From Limnoglobus roseus (GTDB lineage: Bacteria > Planctomycetota > Planctomycetia > Gemmatales > Gemmataceae), in contig NZ_CP042425.1 in the NCBI RefSeq assembly GCF_008254045.1, positions 496,001 through 560,000 on the forward strand: a stretch of DNA of 64,000 nt. Reading direction: 5' to 3'. Below are positions 43,043 to 51,619 of this stretch, in pieces. A program made the position numbers and the translations under genes. The notes beneath the pieces are model-generated. The model had not been told where the DNA came from. It ran no database searches and saw only the letters and a list, made by a program, of their open reading frames with translations. Each line of letters begins with the position of its first letter. Positions within the stretch are counted from its first letter, which is position 1.

Positions 43043-43825
43043 TTACCGGCCGATGTACAGCCCCGGCTGGTCGCCCGGGGACGCGGACGCCGAGTACACG
43101 CCTTCCTGACCGGTGAGGCGGACGAAGATGTCTTCCAAGTTCTGATTGCCGTATCGATCCCGCACGGCGGCCAGCGATCCCTCGGCGGCAACCTGCCCCT
43201 GGTAGATGATGATGACCGAGTCGCACGCGGCTTCCACTTCCGACAGGATGTGCGTCGAGAGCAGCATCGTGTGCTGCTGGCCGAGTTCACGGATCAGTTT
43301 GCGGGTTTCGCGAATCTGCGTCGGGTCGAGCCCGGCCGTCGGCTCGTCGAGGATCAAGACCGGCGGGTCGGCGAGCAAAGAATCCGCGAGGCCGACCCGC
43401 TGGCGATAACCCTTCGACAGCGTGCCAACGATCTGCTTGCGAACGTCCTTCAGCCAGCAGCGTTCCAACACGTACTCGACCCGCTTCCGCCGCGTGCCCC
43501 AGCCGAGGCCCTTCAGGCCGGCCCGGAACTTCAGATACTCCGTCACCTTCATGTCGGTGTACAGCGGGCAACTCTCGGGCATGTACCCGATGCGGCGGCG
43601 GGCCTCGATCGGGTCCCAGAACACGTCGCGGCCGTCGATGCTCGCCTTCCCGGAAGTGGCCGTCAGGTAGCCGGCGAGGATGCGCATCGTCGTGGATTTC
43701 CCGGCCCCGTTCGGCCCAAGGAATCCGACCACGCGGCCCTTCGGGACCTCGAACGACACACCGCGGACGGCGGGGTATTCGCCGTAATATTTGTAGAGGT
43801 TCTCGACGACGATCATGGGGGGCAC
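43043..43825 (-). CDS. ABC transporter ATPase (GldA-like)
   Basis: The 260-residue protein has all ABC motifs: GPNGAGKSTT (Walker A), a Q-loop region near GYMPESCPLY, TLSKGYRQRVGLADSLL (signature, LSKGYRQ form), VLILDEPTAGLDPTQI (Walker B and D-loop) and LSTHIL (H-loop). The LSKGYRQR signature is typical of Gld/NatA-like ABC-2 ATPases. It is the first gene of the minus-strand cluster with the permease, GldG-like and DUF4340 genes. The true start could be the ATG four codons further in (MIVVENLY). Confidence 0.94.
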   Translation of the reverse strand: MPPMIVVENLYKYYGEYPAVRGVSFEVPKGRVVGFLGPNGAGKSTTMRILAGYLTATSGKASIDGRDVFWDPIEARRRIGYMPESCPLYTDMKVTEYLKFRAGLKGLGWGTRRKRVEYVLERCWLKDVRKQIVGTLSKGYRQRVGLADSLLADPPVLILDEPTAGLDPTQIRETRKLIRELGQQHTMLLSTHILSEVEAACDSVIIIYQGQVAAEGSLAAVRDRYGNQNLEDIFVRLTGQEGVYSASASPGDQPGLYIGR

Positions 43826-43946
43826 GGTCCCGTCAGCGGGGTCTCAGCGGCGGTGGCGACCCGGTCGGAGGAAGGCAAGTTATGGATTAGACGAAGTGCG
43901 ACGGGAAGGCAAGTGGCAGAATAGGTAAGTTACAGCGAAGGGAAGT

Positions 43947-43973
43947 ACCAGCACGAACTTGGTTCGTGCTGGT
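43947..43973. terminator. Short hairpin between DUF1559 and ABC ATPase genes
   Basis: ACCAGCACGAAC and GTTCGTGCTGGT pair perfectly over 12 bp with loop TTG. It lies 13 bp after the minus-strand DUF1559 stop, so it probably ends that transcript; no strong U-tract follows. Confidence 0.6.
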
Positions 43974-43986
43974 GAAATCGACCCCA

Positions 43987-44964
43987 TCAATCGAACGTGG
44001 TGACTTCGCCCGCCCGTGCGGTCACAACGGCCGCCATGACTTTGATCGAGATGTTCTGCGAGAGGAATCGAACGGACCCGTCGACTAACCCGACGTTCAT
44101 GCCGTTCGTGTGGAACGAGTACGGTTCGCCGCTGTTCGTACAGTTCATCGCCTGGGTGCCGGGCGTCGTCCCGTTGTTGCACCCGTCGAGGCCGATTTCG
44201 TTCTCCGAATCAGCCCACGCGGAAGCCCCGACGCTGTTGGAACTGATCATCTTCCCCATGTTGTAGAGGTCCGGCCGGGCGGCATCCTCGACGTAGAGCA
44301 ACGTGTTCGACAGGCCGTCGGTCACGCCCGCGAAGTTCGTGATGCGGTAGTTCGTGCCGGTGGAATACGAGTGGGCACTGGACTGCACGCCCTGAACGCC
44401 GTCGAACGAGGCCCCCACGGTGGCGGCGTCCAACTGTGCCGTGAAACCGTCCCGAAGGGCCTGGGTCACGAACCGAATCGTCGTGTAGTCCGTCGTCGCG
44501 GCGTTGTTCATGGTGAAACTTTGCGCCGTCCACGAGGGGGCCGTGCGGTCGAGCGTCGGGCTGGACGGGCACTTAAACGTCAAAATCTTGGTCGTGATCG
44601 CGCCGTTGTTGTTGCCTTCGCCCAAGTGCAAGTTGGTGCTGTAGAGGTTCGCCAACGCCCCCTGTTCGATGTGCGGCAACAGCCACACGGCCCAACCGTG
44701 GTACTTGGCGGCCGGCACGCTCAGTTTGGGGAAGCCGCCCGAAGCGACCCGCGACGGCGGAATGATGCCCGAGGTGTCGTGGAAACTGTGACAGGCGAGG
44801 CCGAGTTGCTTGAGGTTGTTCGAACACTTGGCGCGGGCGGCGGCCTCGCGAACTTTCTGCACGGCCGGCAACAGCAGGCCGATCAGGATCGCGATAATCG
44901 CGATGACGACCAGCAACTCGATGAGCGTGAACGCGGACCGTCGCTTGGAATGGGAATGAAGCAT
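43987..44964 (-). CDS. DUF1559 (SBP_bac_10) pseudopilin-like protein
   Basis: I chose ATG 44964 (325 residues, GAGG upstream) since it precedes the class III signal KRRSAFTLIELLVVIAIIAILIG. The family pattern is complete: LLPAVQKVREAAARAKCSNN, LKQLGLACHSFHD and the C-terminal G-x-N-V-G-L-V-D-G-S-V-R-F motif. DUF1559 proteins are extremely numerous in planctomycetes; they look like type II/IV pilins with a beta-rich head and are presumed surface or secretion proteins. Directly upstream on the same strand is a small lipoprotein gene (54-bp gap), a common pairing. Confidence 0.94.
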   Translation of the reverse strand: MLHSHSKRRSAFTLIELLVVIAIIAILIGLLLPAVQKVREAAARAKCSNNLKQLGLACHSFHDTSGIIPPSRVASGGFPKLSVPAAKYHGWAVWLLPHIEQGALANLYSTNLHLGEGNNNGAITTKILTFKCPSSPTLDRTAPSWTAQSFTMNNAATTDYTTIRFVTQALRDGFTAQLDAATVGASFDGVQGVQSSAHSYSTGTNYRITNFAGVTDGLSNTLLYVEDAARPDLYNMGKMISSNSVGASAWADSENEIGLDGCNNGTTPGTQAMNCTNSGEPYSFHTNGMNVGLVDGSVRFLSQNISIKVMAAVVTARAGEVTTFD

Positions 44965-45018
44965 CAGACCCTCGGCGGAAAAGGGTGGCGGAAAAAAAAG
45001 GAACACCCGGCGGGTGAA

Positions 45019-45420
45019 TCACTTCAACTGGATGGGCGGCAACTCGGGCTTGCCGTCGGCGATCGTGACTTTCTGGTTGGTTTTCTCCGGCGTGCTGTAC
45101 CGGCCGTTGAGTTGGTCGTCCACCTCGGCACCCTTCCAAAAGACGATCAGCCCGTACTCGCCGGCGGGGGCACCGTCATTGGTGGCAAAGGTGCTGAGGG
45201 TGAACTTCCCCTCCGGCCCGACAGTCGCCCGGGGCCGGGCGTCAGTGGCGTTCGCCGGCACGAGAATGATTGTCGCCCCAACGGCGGGTTTGCCCGCAAC
45301 GGTCAACTGCCCCCTGGCGGGGTAGCACGCGGCCGTCGGGACGTTGGACGTGGGGGTGGGACCACAGCCGGGAAGGCAGGAGAGTGAGAAGAGCGCAGGA
45401 AGAAGCAGGAAACGAAGCAC
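45019..45420 (-). CDS. Lipoprotein with carboxypeptidase-regulatory-like beta domain
   Basis: The start GTG 45420 has GGAG seven bases upstream, giving 133 residues; longer frames lack support. A lipobox (SLSCLPGC) marks a lipoprotein, followed by a beta-sandwich: GQLTVAGKPAVGATIILVPA, GPEGKFTLSTF, GEYGLIVFWKGAE. That resembles the transthyretin/carboxypeptidase-regulatory domain often found as the small partner of DUF1559 genes in planctomycetes. It is upstream of the DUF1559 gene on the same strand. Confidence 0.8.
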   Translation of the reverse strand: MLRFLLLPALFSLSCLPGCGPTPTSNVPTAACYPARGQLTVAGKPAVGATIILVPANATDARPRATVGPEGKFTLSTFATNDGAPAGEYGLIVFWKGAEVDDQLNGRYSTPEKTNQKVTIADGKPELPPIQLK

Positions 45421-45622
45421 AACAATCTCCGGTGGGGGGATGCTTGGCGGCACCGGGTCGATTCGTGAAGTCTGCATGAAGAAATAAAGAAGTTTGTAAC
45501 AAGTAGCAAGCAGAATCGGCTGGGATTCATGCTTTTCTGGAAATTCCTTTCGGGACAATAGGTGGTTCGTCTCGACGCCCTCCCGGACATTCGGTAATGT
45601 CCCGCGACTTCGGAGGGTTCTT

Positions 45623-45934
45623 ATGCGAAAAGCACTGATCGGTTTCCTCGTTCTCGCGGCCGTGGGTGGGGCGTACTACCTCGGCACGCATTCCAACGCC
45701 ACACCGCCGGTCGCTGCCGCACCGGAGACGGCCGCGAAGCCGTCCGTGATCGAAGACGGCCTCGTCGTGCCCACCGGGTTGACGATGCCCGCGACAATGC
45801 CCGCGATGAAGATTGACGAGCCGACGAAGGTACTCACCGGCGAGGTGAAGGTGCCGAACGACCTACTGCGGAGCGAACCGCCGCCGCGGCACCCGGCCCT
45901 GATTATCCCGTCGATCCCGACGGAGAAGAAGTAA
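45623..45934 (+). CDS. Small anchored protein, unknown
   Basis: The 103-residue product begins with a hydrophobic segment (ALIGFLVLAAVGGAYYLG) that looks like an uncleaved anchor or signal, followed by a proline-rich, low-complexity domain (VVPTGLTMPATMPAMKIDEP). No family recognised. The ribosome site is GGAGG 9 bp upstream. The next gene follows after 7 bp, so they are probably co-transcribed. Confidence 0.6.
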   Translation: MRKALIGFLVLAAVGGAYYLGTHSNATPPVAAAPETAAKPSVIEDGLVVPTGLTMPATMPAMKIDEPTKVLTGEVKVPNDLLRSEPPPRHPALIIPSIPTEKK

Positions 45935-45941
45935 GTCGGCA

Positions 45942-46589
45942 ATGGAACGTAAACTCGCGATCCTCTTGCTGCTCGCCGTGGCGGTCACGCTCGGCCTTGC
46001 CGTGGGCATGGTCTACGCCCAGGTTGGGGCCGCGCCGCCGGTCGCCCCGGCCGGCAACGCCCAACCGGTCAAGATCCGCGACTGGTACGATTACGCCGAC
46101 GTGATCCTGCGCGTCGGCACGCTCATCATTCTCTCCGGCGGCCTGGTCGGCACGTTCGCGGTCCTCACGTCCTTGCGGGCCGGCGTCTACAGTCAAATCT
46201 ACGGACGCTTCCAGAACGTCTTGTTGAAGTTGGTGGAGCACCCGCACCTGTTCGAGCGGATGAAGCGGGAAGAGTACACGGCCGCCGAAGATGACCCGAC
46301 CAACCCGCACGGCCCAACGCACCCTCAGCGGTTCCTGGCGAACTGCATGGTCAACTTGTACGAGGAAGCGTTCCTGATCTACGAATCGCGGGTGCTGATG
46401 GTCCTCGACACCGTCCCCGACGACTACTGGCAGTCGATGCTCGGCTCGATGCGGGCGACGTTCCAACTCAAGTACGTCCGCACCCACTGGGAACGGCGGC
46501 AGGCCGTCTTCTCGCCGAAGTTCAACCGCTTCATCCGCGAGGAAGTGCTGACGGTCGCCCCGGGAAAAGGCGAAGAGAGCGGCAACTGA
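45942..46589 (+). CDS. Membrane protein, unknown
   Basis: The 215-residue product has an N-terminal hydrophobic segment (LAILLLLAVAVTLGLAVGMVYA, signal-like) and a second helix (VGTLIILSGGLVGTFAVLT), then a cytoplasmic or periplasmic helical domain with QIYGRFQNVLLKLVEHPHLF and NCMVNLYEEAFLIYES. The pattern of a membrane stub plus a helical domain resembles proteins of unknown role seen in planctomycetes. It follows the previous small gene by 7 bp. Confidence 0.62.
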   Translation: MERKLAILLLLAVAVTLGLAVGMVYAQVGAAPPVAPAGNAQPVKIRDWYDYADVILRVGTLIILSGGLVGTFAVLTSLRAGVYSQIYGRFQNVLLKLVEHPHLFERMKREEYTAAEDDPTNPHGPTHPQRFLANCMVNLYEEAFLIYESRVLMVLDTVPDDYWQSMLGSMRATFQLKYVRTHWERRQAVFSPKFNRFIREEVLTVAPGKGEESGN

Positions 46590-46593
46590 AGAT

Positions 46594-47844
46594 CTACCCT
46601 GCCCCGACCGTGGCCAGGAATGTCTGCAACCGGGCCGACGTTCCGAACAGTTGGTGGAGCCAGGGTCGCGACACCGACTTCAAGTCGACAGCCAGCGAAG
46701 GGCGAGCGACCGGGCTCTCGTCGTCGTTCGGGAATAGCACTTCGACGATCGACCGGATGACCGGCCCACGGGGGTCGTCTCGATCGTCCAACCAGTCGGC
46801 GTAAACCAGATACGGCAACTTGTCCTCCACCCGGTCGTTGACGGCCGCCAGGAACGGCATCTGGGCCACCGAGTAGAGATCGCCGAACAGCGATTCGAGC
46901 CGGTCGGCGAGTTCCGCCCAAAGGCGCACCGGCCCGACCGCGGCCAACCTCGGATGGTTCCGGGCGAACGCAGGCCAGTTCCCGAAATCGTCGTCGGTCA
47001 CGTCCGCCCGGCGAACGTCGAAGAGTACGTCCAGCGCGTTCCAGTGCAGGGCGTCCGCCGTCCCCGTCGCGAGCATGGCCCGCCGGAACACCTCCGGCCG
47101 CAGGGCGGCGTCCGTCGCGAGCAGGTGGGCGTCGTACAAGTCCTTCGGCTCGCCGGACCAGGCCACGCTCCCATCGTCGGTCCGGGTCAGGCCTCGCACC
47201 AGCCACGAGACCTTGGCCGCCAACATCGCCTCACGCGAGTACGCCGGAGCGCGAAACGCACCGCCCGCGGGCGCGGCGAACGTCGCGTCGGCGACGCCGA
47301 GATCGTCCGGCGTGTACGGGCCGGGCGTGGACAGGTCGACCTGCAACCGCCCGGAGGTGGGTTGGTGGCCGGTCCACTCCCACGTGGTGTAGTAGCGCCG
47401 GCCCGGCGTCCCGTACACCCACAGGCTGGCCCCGTCGGCCGGCGGGTTCTCGTCGTTGTGGAACACAATGCCGCTGGCCGGCCGTTCGTGGGCCGAGTCG
47501 CGGACGGCGTACCGGCACATGGCCTTCCCGAAGTCGACGCGGGACACGTATTCCCCGTACGCGCCGAACCGCCCTTCGATGGGGCCGTAGTGCTCATCGA
47601 CGCCGTCCGTCGGCAGGCCGGCGAGATATTCCTCCGCGTCGGCCTCCGGCCCCACGTTCGGCCCGGCGAAGCACTCGATGTCAATGTCCGCCGGCGGCCG
47701 GGCACGATCGCCGTACCAGAGGTTCATGAGCAAGCTGCCGCGGAGGACGGGGATCAAGCCCTCCCGCCACTCGCCCAGAAGTTCGGTCAGGGAGCCGAGG
47801 AACTCGACCATCACGTCGGTCGGGGGTGGGGTGAGAGCCGCCAT
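46594..47844 (-). CDS. AbiEii-like nucleotidyltransferase fused to a TIGR02996 module
   Basis: I chose ATG 47844 (AGGTG upstream), giving 416 residues. The N-terminal domain has the DNA-polymerase-beta-type nucleotidyltransferase pattern: L-R-G-S near residue 35, then ADIDIECF with two Asp; the third acidic residue would come later. EAMLAAKVSWLVRGLTR and PKDLYDAHLL are typical of AbiEii-like proteins. The C-terminal domain carries FLAAVNDRVEDKLPYLVYADWLDDRDDPRG, a TIGR02996 repeat-companion module known in planctomycetes and myxobacteria. A type IV toxin-antitoxin activity is possible but the antitoxin AbiEi is not visible. The upstream gene ends 17 bp before. Confidence 0.7.
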   Translation of the reverse strand: MAALTPPPTDVMVEFLGSLTELLGEWREGLIPVLRGSLLMNLWYGDRARPPADIDIECFAGPNVGPEADAEEYLAGLPTDGVDEHYGPIEGRFGAYGEYVSRVDFGKAMCRYAVRDSAHERPASGIVFHNDENPPADGASLWVYGTPGRRYYTTWEWTGHQPTSGRLQVDLSTPGPYTPDDLGVADATFAAPAGGAFRAPAYSREAMLAAKVSWLVRGLTRTDDGSVAWSGEPKDLYDAHLLATDAALRPEVFRRAMLATGTADALHWNALDVLFDVRRADVTDDDFGNWPAFARNHPRLAAVGPVRLWAELADRLESLFGDLYSVAQMPFLAAVNDRVEDKLPYLVYADWLDDRDDPRGPVIRSIVEVLFPNDDESPVARPSLAVDLKSVSRPWLHQLFGTSARLQTFLATVGAG

Positions 47845-47861
47845 CGGGCACCTGGAAAGGG

Positions 47862-48509
47862 TCAAGTGGAATGGGCCGGGTCGCCGGGCAACCAGCCGGC
47901 GTCGAGTTGAAGGTTCGAGTCGTAGACACAGTATTCGAATTCGTGTTCGACGACCGTCTCACCGATTTCGCGCAGGTCGGCGATCAGACGATCGAGTTGA
48001 GCGGCGGCCGTCACCCGGCCGACCCCGTAGGCCCGCTGGGTGACGAACCGTTCTTCGACAGTCCCGCCGTCGTGGAAGGCGTTGCGCGAGAGGTGGGCGG
48101 CGTGCCCCTCGCAGATCGCAAGTAGGCCCTCCTGCGCCGCCATCGAGTCTCGCCGCAGTTTGACGTGGTGCTCGAAGTAATTCTCGGGCGGGTGGTCCGA
48201 GATATCCGCATCGGTAATCGGCACGTCGGCGGTGTGCGGGTCGGCCTCGACTTTCACGCGGGTGATCGCAAACCCGGCCCCGTTGGCGTCGGCCGCCAGA
48301 CGGTTCGCCTCGGCCACCACCGCGGAGAGGGTTGTGTTGGGCCGCCGCCACGTCGCCATCGGTTGATCGGCCGTCTGCCCGCGGGCGAGAATGATCCGCA
48401 CGCACTTCAACCCGTGTCCCCGGCACCAACCGACGAACCGCCCGGCATCCGCCGGGTTATCGGCCCGGATGGTGAGGTGAATTTCGAAGTGCCCGCGATA
48501 CTCTCGCAC
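47862..48509 (-). CDS. Unknown protein with internal duplication, partner of nucleotidyltransferase
   Basis: The 215-residue product starts at GTG 48509. Two halves look related: HFEIHLTI at 8-15 and YFEHHVKL near 111-118, and each later reaches a similar segment (LARGQTADQPMAT against HLSRNAFHDGGTVEERFVTQR). The end, YDSNLQLDAGW, is a strong motif. There is no membrane helix. I recall similar actinobacterial proteins next to nucleotidyltransferase genes, but no function is known to me. It overlaps no gene but sits 17 bp before the AbiEii-like start, so it is probably the first gene of a pair. Confidence 0.6.
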   Translation of the reverse strand: MREYRGHFEIHLTIRADNPADAGRFVGWCRGHGLKCVRIILARGQTADQPMATWRRPNTTLSAVVAEANRLAADANGAGFAITRVKVEADPHTADVPITDADISDHPPENYFEHHVKLRRDSMAAQEGLLAICEGHAAHLSRNAFHDGGTVEERFVTQRAYGVGRVTAAAQLDRLIADLREIGETVVEHEFEYCVYDSNLQLDAGWLPGDPAHST

Positions 48510-48912
48510 GGTGCGACCGCCCCAGGGTTGAGTTCAAAGGTGGGTGAATCATACGCGAGGGGTCGTCGGCCTACCAGGGCCGTAGCCGGCGTAGAAGTGG
48601 GACAACCGGGGCAAGGCCGACTTCCTGAAAAATCGCGTCGGCCCGCGAAAACGGGTCAACTCGGCAAATCCGGCAGGACGATGAAACCTGCGTCGAGGGG
48701 TTGTGGCGAAAGCCGCGGCCGCCGACACGGATACGGTGGTTCGCCGCACGGACGCGGGCCGCCGGATCACGTTGGCCTCGGCCGGGTTCCCCGGTCGCGG
48801 CCGACCGCACCCGAAACCGTTCGCCGGGCCGAGGCCGACCCCACCCACGGCCCGGCTCGGCGATGGTTCCGGGCGGGTTCTCTTTCAAACGCTTCCACGG
48901 ATGGGAACGATC
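48510..48912. other. Intergenic region, no gene recognised
   Basis: These 403 bp separate divergent genes. A longer plus-strand frame reaches back to about 48703, but its product is a low-complexity Arg/Pro stretch, with no ribosome site, so I treat it as non-coding. No repeat or clear promoter was found. Confidence 0.4.
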
Positions 48913-49173
48913 ATGCACCGATTCATTGCACCGGCCCTCCTGTTGGGCGTCCTGGCGACCGGCCTCGGCTGCCAACACGTCGGGGGCATGAGCGACGTCT
49001 ACCACCACCCCGATAACGCCATCGTCAACACCGGCAACGGCAACCCGTACCACATGAGCAACGTGCCGATCACCGGCACCCCGGTGCCGGAGAAGATGCC
49101 CGCGCCGCTGCCGGTTCCGGCGGCACCTGAAGCGACCCCGGCGAAGCCGTTGAAGCAGGCCGAAACGGAGTAA
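48913..49173 (+). CDS. Small lipoprotein
   Basis: ATG 48913 (86 residues) follows GGGAACGATC; an ATG at 48901 is possible. The product has a signal with lipobox (LGVLATGLGC), then a His/Asn-rich stretch (DVYHHPDNAIVNTGNGNPYH) and a proline-rich tail. No family recognised. The stop is 8 bp from the convergent ppk stop. Confidence 0.6.
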   Translation: MHRFIAPALLLGVLATGLGCQHVGGMSDVYHHPDNAIVNTGNGNPYHMSNVPITGTPVPEKMPAPLPVPAAPEATPAKPLKQAETE

Positions 49174-49181
49174 GTCCCTGG

Positions 49182-51437
49182 TTACGAGTGCCGCGGTCGC
49201 TTCGACGACCGCGGCCCGATTTTCGGCTTGGCCGTCGCGGTCGGCGTGCTCTGCGGGGCGGCCGACGTCGCCGTCTGCAAGCGATCCGCCGCCGCCTTCG
49301 CCAAGTCCAGGAACCGCTGCTGGCTCCGCAACTCCGCCTCGCCGGCCTTCGGCTTCACCCGCTCGTAAGTGCCGTCCGGCAGCAGCAACCGCGACTTCTG
49401 GTTGTCGGCCAGTGTCGTCTTCAACAACTCGTCAATTACCCGGGCCTTCAGGTCCGGCTGTTCGATCGGGAAGGCCACCTCCACGCGCCGCGTCAGGTTG
49501 CGGTCCATCCAATCGGCACTGCCGACGTACACCTCCGGGCTGCCGTCGTTCTCGAAGTAGAAGATGCGGCTGTGCTCCAGGAAGCGGTCGACGACCGACG
49601 TGATGCGGATGTTCTCGCTCACGCCCGGCACCCCCGGCCGCAACGAGCACACGCCGCGGCACGCGATGTCGATTTTCACGCCGGCCTGGCTGGCCGCGTA
49701 CAGCGCCTTGACCACGGCCGGCTCGATCAGGCCGTTGATCTTCACGCGGATGCGGCCCTTCTTGCCGGCCTTCGCGTTGGCCGCCTCCTGCTCGATCTTT
49801 TCCAGCATGAACGCCATCATTCGCGACGGCGCGACGATGAGCTTCTTCCACTGCGGCAACGAGGCGTACCCGGTCAGGTGGTTGAACAAGAGCGCCACGT
49901 CGGCGGCGAAGTCCGGGTTGCAGGTGAAGAAGCCGAGGTCGGTGTACGTGCGGGCGGTGATCGGGTTGTAGTTGCCGGTGCCGAGGTGGACGTACCGCCG
50001 CAGTTGGTTGTCCTCGTCCCGCCGCACGACGAGCGCGACCTTGCAGTGGGTCTTCAGCCCGACGAACCCGAAGACGACGTGCACGCCGGCCTTCTCCAGT
50101 TCCCGCGCCCAGAGGATGTTCCGCTCCTCGTCGAGCCGGGCCTTTAGCTCGATCACGGCCGTCACCTGCTTCCCCTTGTCGGCCGCCATTTGGAGCGCCC
50201 GGACCACCGGCGAGTCGGAACTCGTCCGGTAGAGCGTCTGCTTGATGGCTTGCACGCGGTCGTCGGCGGCGGCCGCCTCGATGAAATCGACGACGTGCTT
50301 GAACGACTCGTAGGGGTGGTGGACGAGAATGTCCCGCGCGCGGATGGCCGCCCACGGCGACGGGGCCTGCACGAACTCCCGGACCAGCGTCGGCGCGACG
50401 GGCGGGTCGCGGAGGTCGGCGAACCCCGGCAGGGCGTAAATCTGGAACAGGCCGGTCAGGTCTAGCACGCTCGGCACCCGCGTCACGTCTTCCGGGTTCA
50501 GGTCGAGGGCGGCCGTCAGGAATTGCTCGAGGTCGGCCGTCATCGCCGCTTCGATCTCCAGCCGCGAGGCGTGGCCGCGGCGGCGCTTCCGCACCGAGTC
50601 CTCGATGGCCTGCATCAAGTCGTCGACTTCGTCGTCGATTTCGAACTCGCTGTCCCGCGTGACGCGGAAGGCGTAGGCGTCGGACAACTCCATGCCGGGG
50701 AACAGTTCCGTCAGGTGCAGGCGGATCACGTCTTCCAGCGGGAACAGCGCGATCGAGTAGTCCGGCAACCGCACGTCGTGGCTTGACGACGAGTCCGCGG
50801 GCTTGTCGTCCTTCGGATTCGCCGCTGGCGTGTCCGGCGTAACTTTCGTGGTTTGCAACATCACGAACCGGGGCAGCATCCCCGGCACCTGTACGACGGC
50901 GTACAGCGGTTCCGGGTCGTCCGGCCGCCGCAGAACCACGGCGAGGTTGAGCGATTTGTTCAGCAGGTGCGGGAACGGGTGGCCGGGGTCGATGGCCAAC
51001 GGCGTCAGCACGGGGAAGACCTGATCGCGGAACACGTCCTTCAGTTGCTTCAGTTCGCCGTCGGTCAGGTCTTTCAACGGGCGGATGACGATGCCTTTCT
51101 CCCGCAGGGCCGGCAGCAAATCCTTCTGAAGACTCGCGTACTGCTGTTCGACCAGCCCCTTCACCGTCTCGGCGATGCGCTCCAGTTGGACGTGCGGGGC
51201 GAGCTTGTCGCCGCCGGACCCGCGAGAGATGTTCGCCAACACCTTCTGTTGAAGGCCGCCGACGCGGACCATGAAGAACTCGTCGAGGTTGCTGCTGAAG
51301 ATGGCGTGGAACTTCAGTCGTTCGAGCAGCGGCACCGTCGGGTCTTGGGCCTCTTCGAGGACGCGGCGGTTGAACTCGAGCCAGCTCAGTTCGCGGTTGA
51401 TGTACAGCGACGGGTCGTCGAGGTTCACGGCAGACAT
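49182..51437 (-). CDS. ppk1: Polyphosphate kinase PPK1
   Basis: I chose ATG 51437 (751 residues, GGAG upstream). The protein opens with YINRELSWLEFNRRVLEEA, the PPK1 N-terminal signature, and carries both histidines of the active site: H464 in LKTHCK (phospho-His) and H622 in LEHSRIFYF. Family segments VIELKARLDEERNI and VHLGTGNYNP are also seen. PPK1 makes inorganic polyphosphate from ATP for energy or stress storage. The basic tail (PKIGPRSSKRPRHS) is extra. The gene stands alone; no exopolyphosphatase is adjacent. Confidence 0.96.
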   Translation of the reverse strand: MSAVNLDDPSLYINRELSWLEFNRRVLEEAQDPTVPLLERLKFHAIFSSNLDEFFMVRVGGLQQKVLANISRGSGGDKLAPHVQLERIAETVKGLVEQQYASLQKDLLPALREKGIVIRPLKDLTDGELKQLKDVFRDQVFPVLTPLAIDPGHPFPHLLNKSLNLAVVLRRPDDPEPLYAVVQVPGMLPRFVMLQTTKVTPDTPAANPKDDKPADSSSSHDVRLPDYSIALFPLEDVIRLHLTELFPGMELSDAYAFRVTRDSEFEIDDEVDDLMQAIEDSVRKRRRGHASRLEIEAAMTADLEQFLTAALDLNPEDVTRVPSVLDLTGLFQIYALPGFADLRDPPVAPTLVREFVQAPSPWAAIRARDILVHHPYESFKHVVDFIEAAAADDRVQAIKQTLYRTSSDSPVVRALQMAADKGKQVTAVIELKARLDEERNILWARELEKAGVHVVFGFVGLKTHCKVALVVRRDEDNQLRRYVHLGTGNYNPITARTYTDLGFFTCNPDFAADVALLFNHLTGYASLPQWKKLIVAPSRMMAFMLEKIEQEAANAKAGKKGRIRVKINGLIEPAVVKALYAASQAGVKIDIACRGVCSLRPGVPGVSENIRITSVVDRFLEHSRIFYFENDGSPEVYVGSADWMDRNLTRRVEVAFPIEQPDLKARVIDELLKTTLADNQKSRLLLPDGTYERVKPKAGEAELRSQQRFLDLAKAAADRLQTATSAAPQSTPTATAKPKIGPRSSKRPRHS

Positions 51438-51619
51438 CGCCCAAATCTCCGGGGAAGGAACTGCCAATATATGGCCCGGTCGGAGGAAACAGGATCGGCC
51501 GGTGCGATCTTCACCGGCGTTTTACGCCGCTCACTCCCCCAAACCGAACGGAGCGGGTTTGCCGGCCCCCGCCCGTCGGGTATCCTGGCACGGCCGACCT
51601 TCGCGTGCGGAGTAACCTC

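Noticed and set aside
48703..48912. An N-terminal extension of the small lipoprotein gene by about 70 residues
   Set aside because: The extension would hide the signal peptide, is low complexity and has no ribosome site, so the start at 48913 is preferred.
51584..51604. A sigma-54-like promoter (TGGCACG) upstream of the coupled membrane genes
   Set aside because: The -12 element TTGC at the right spacing is not present.
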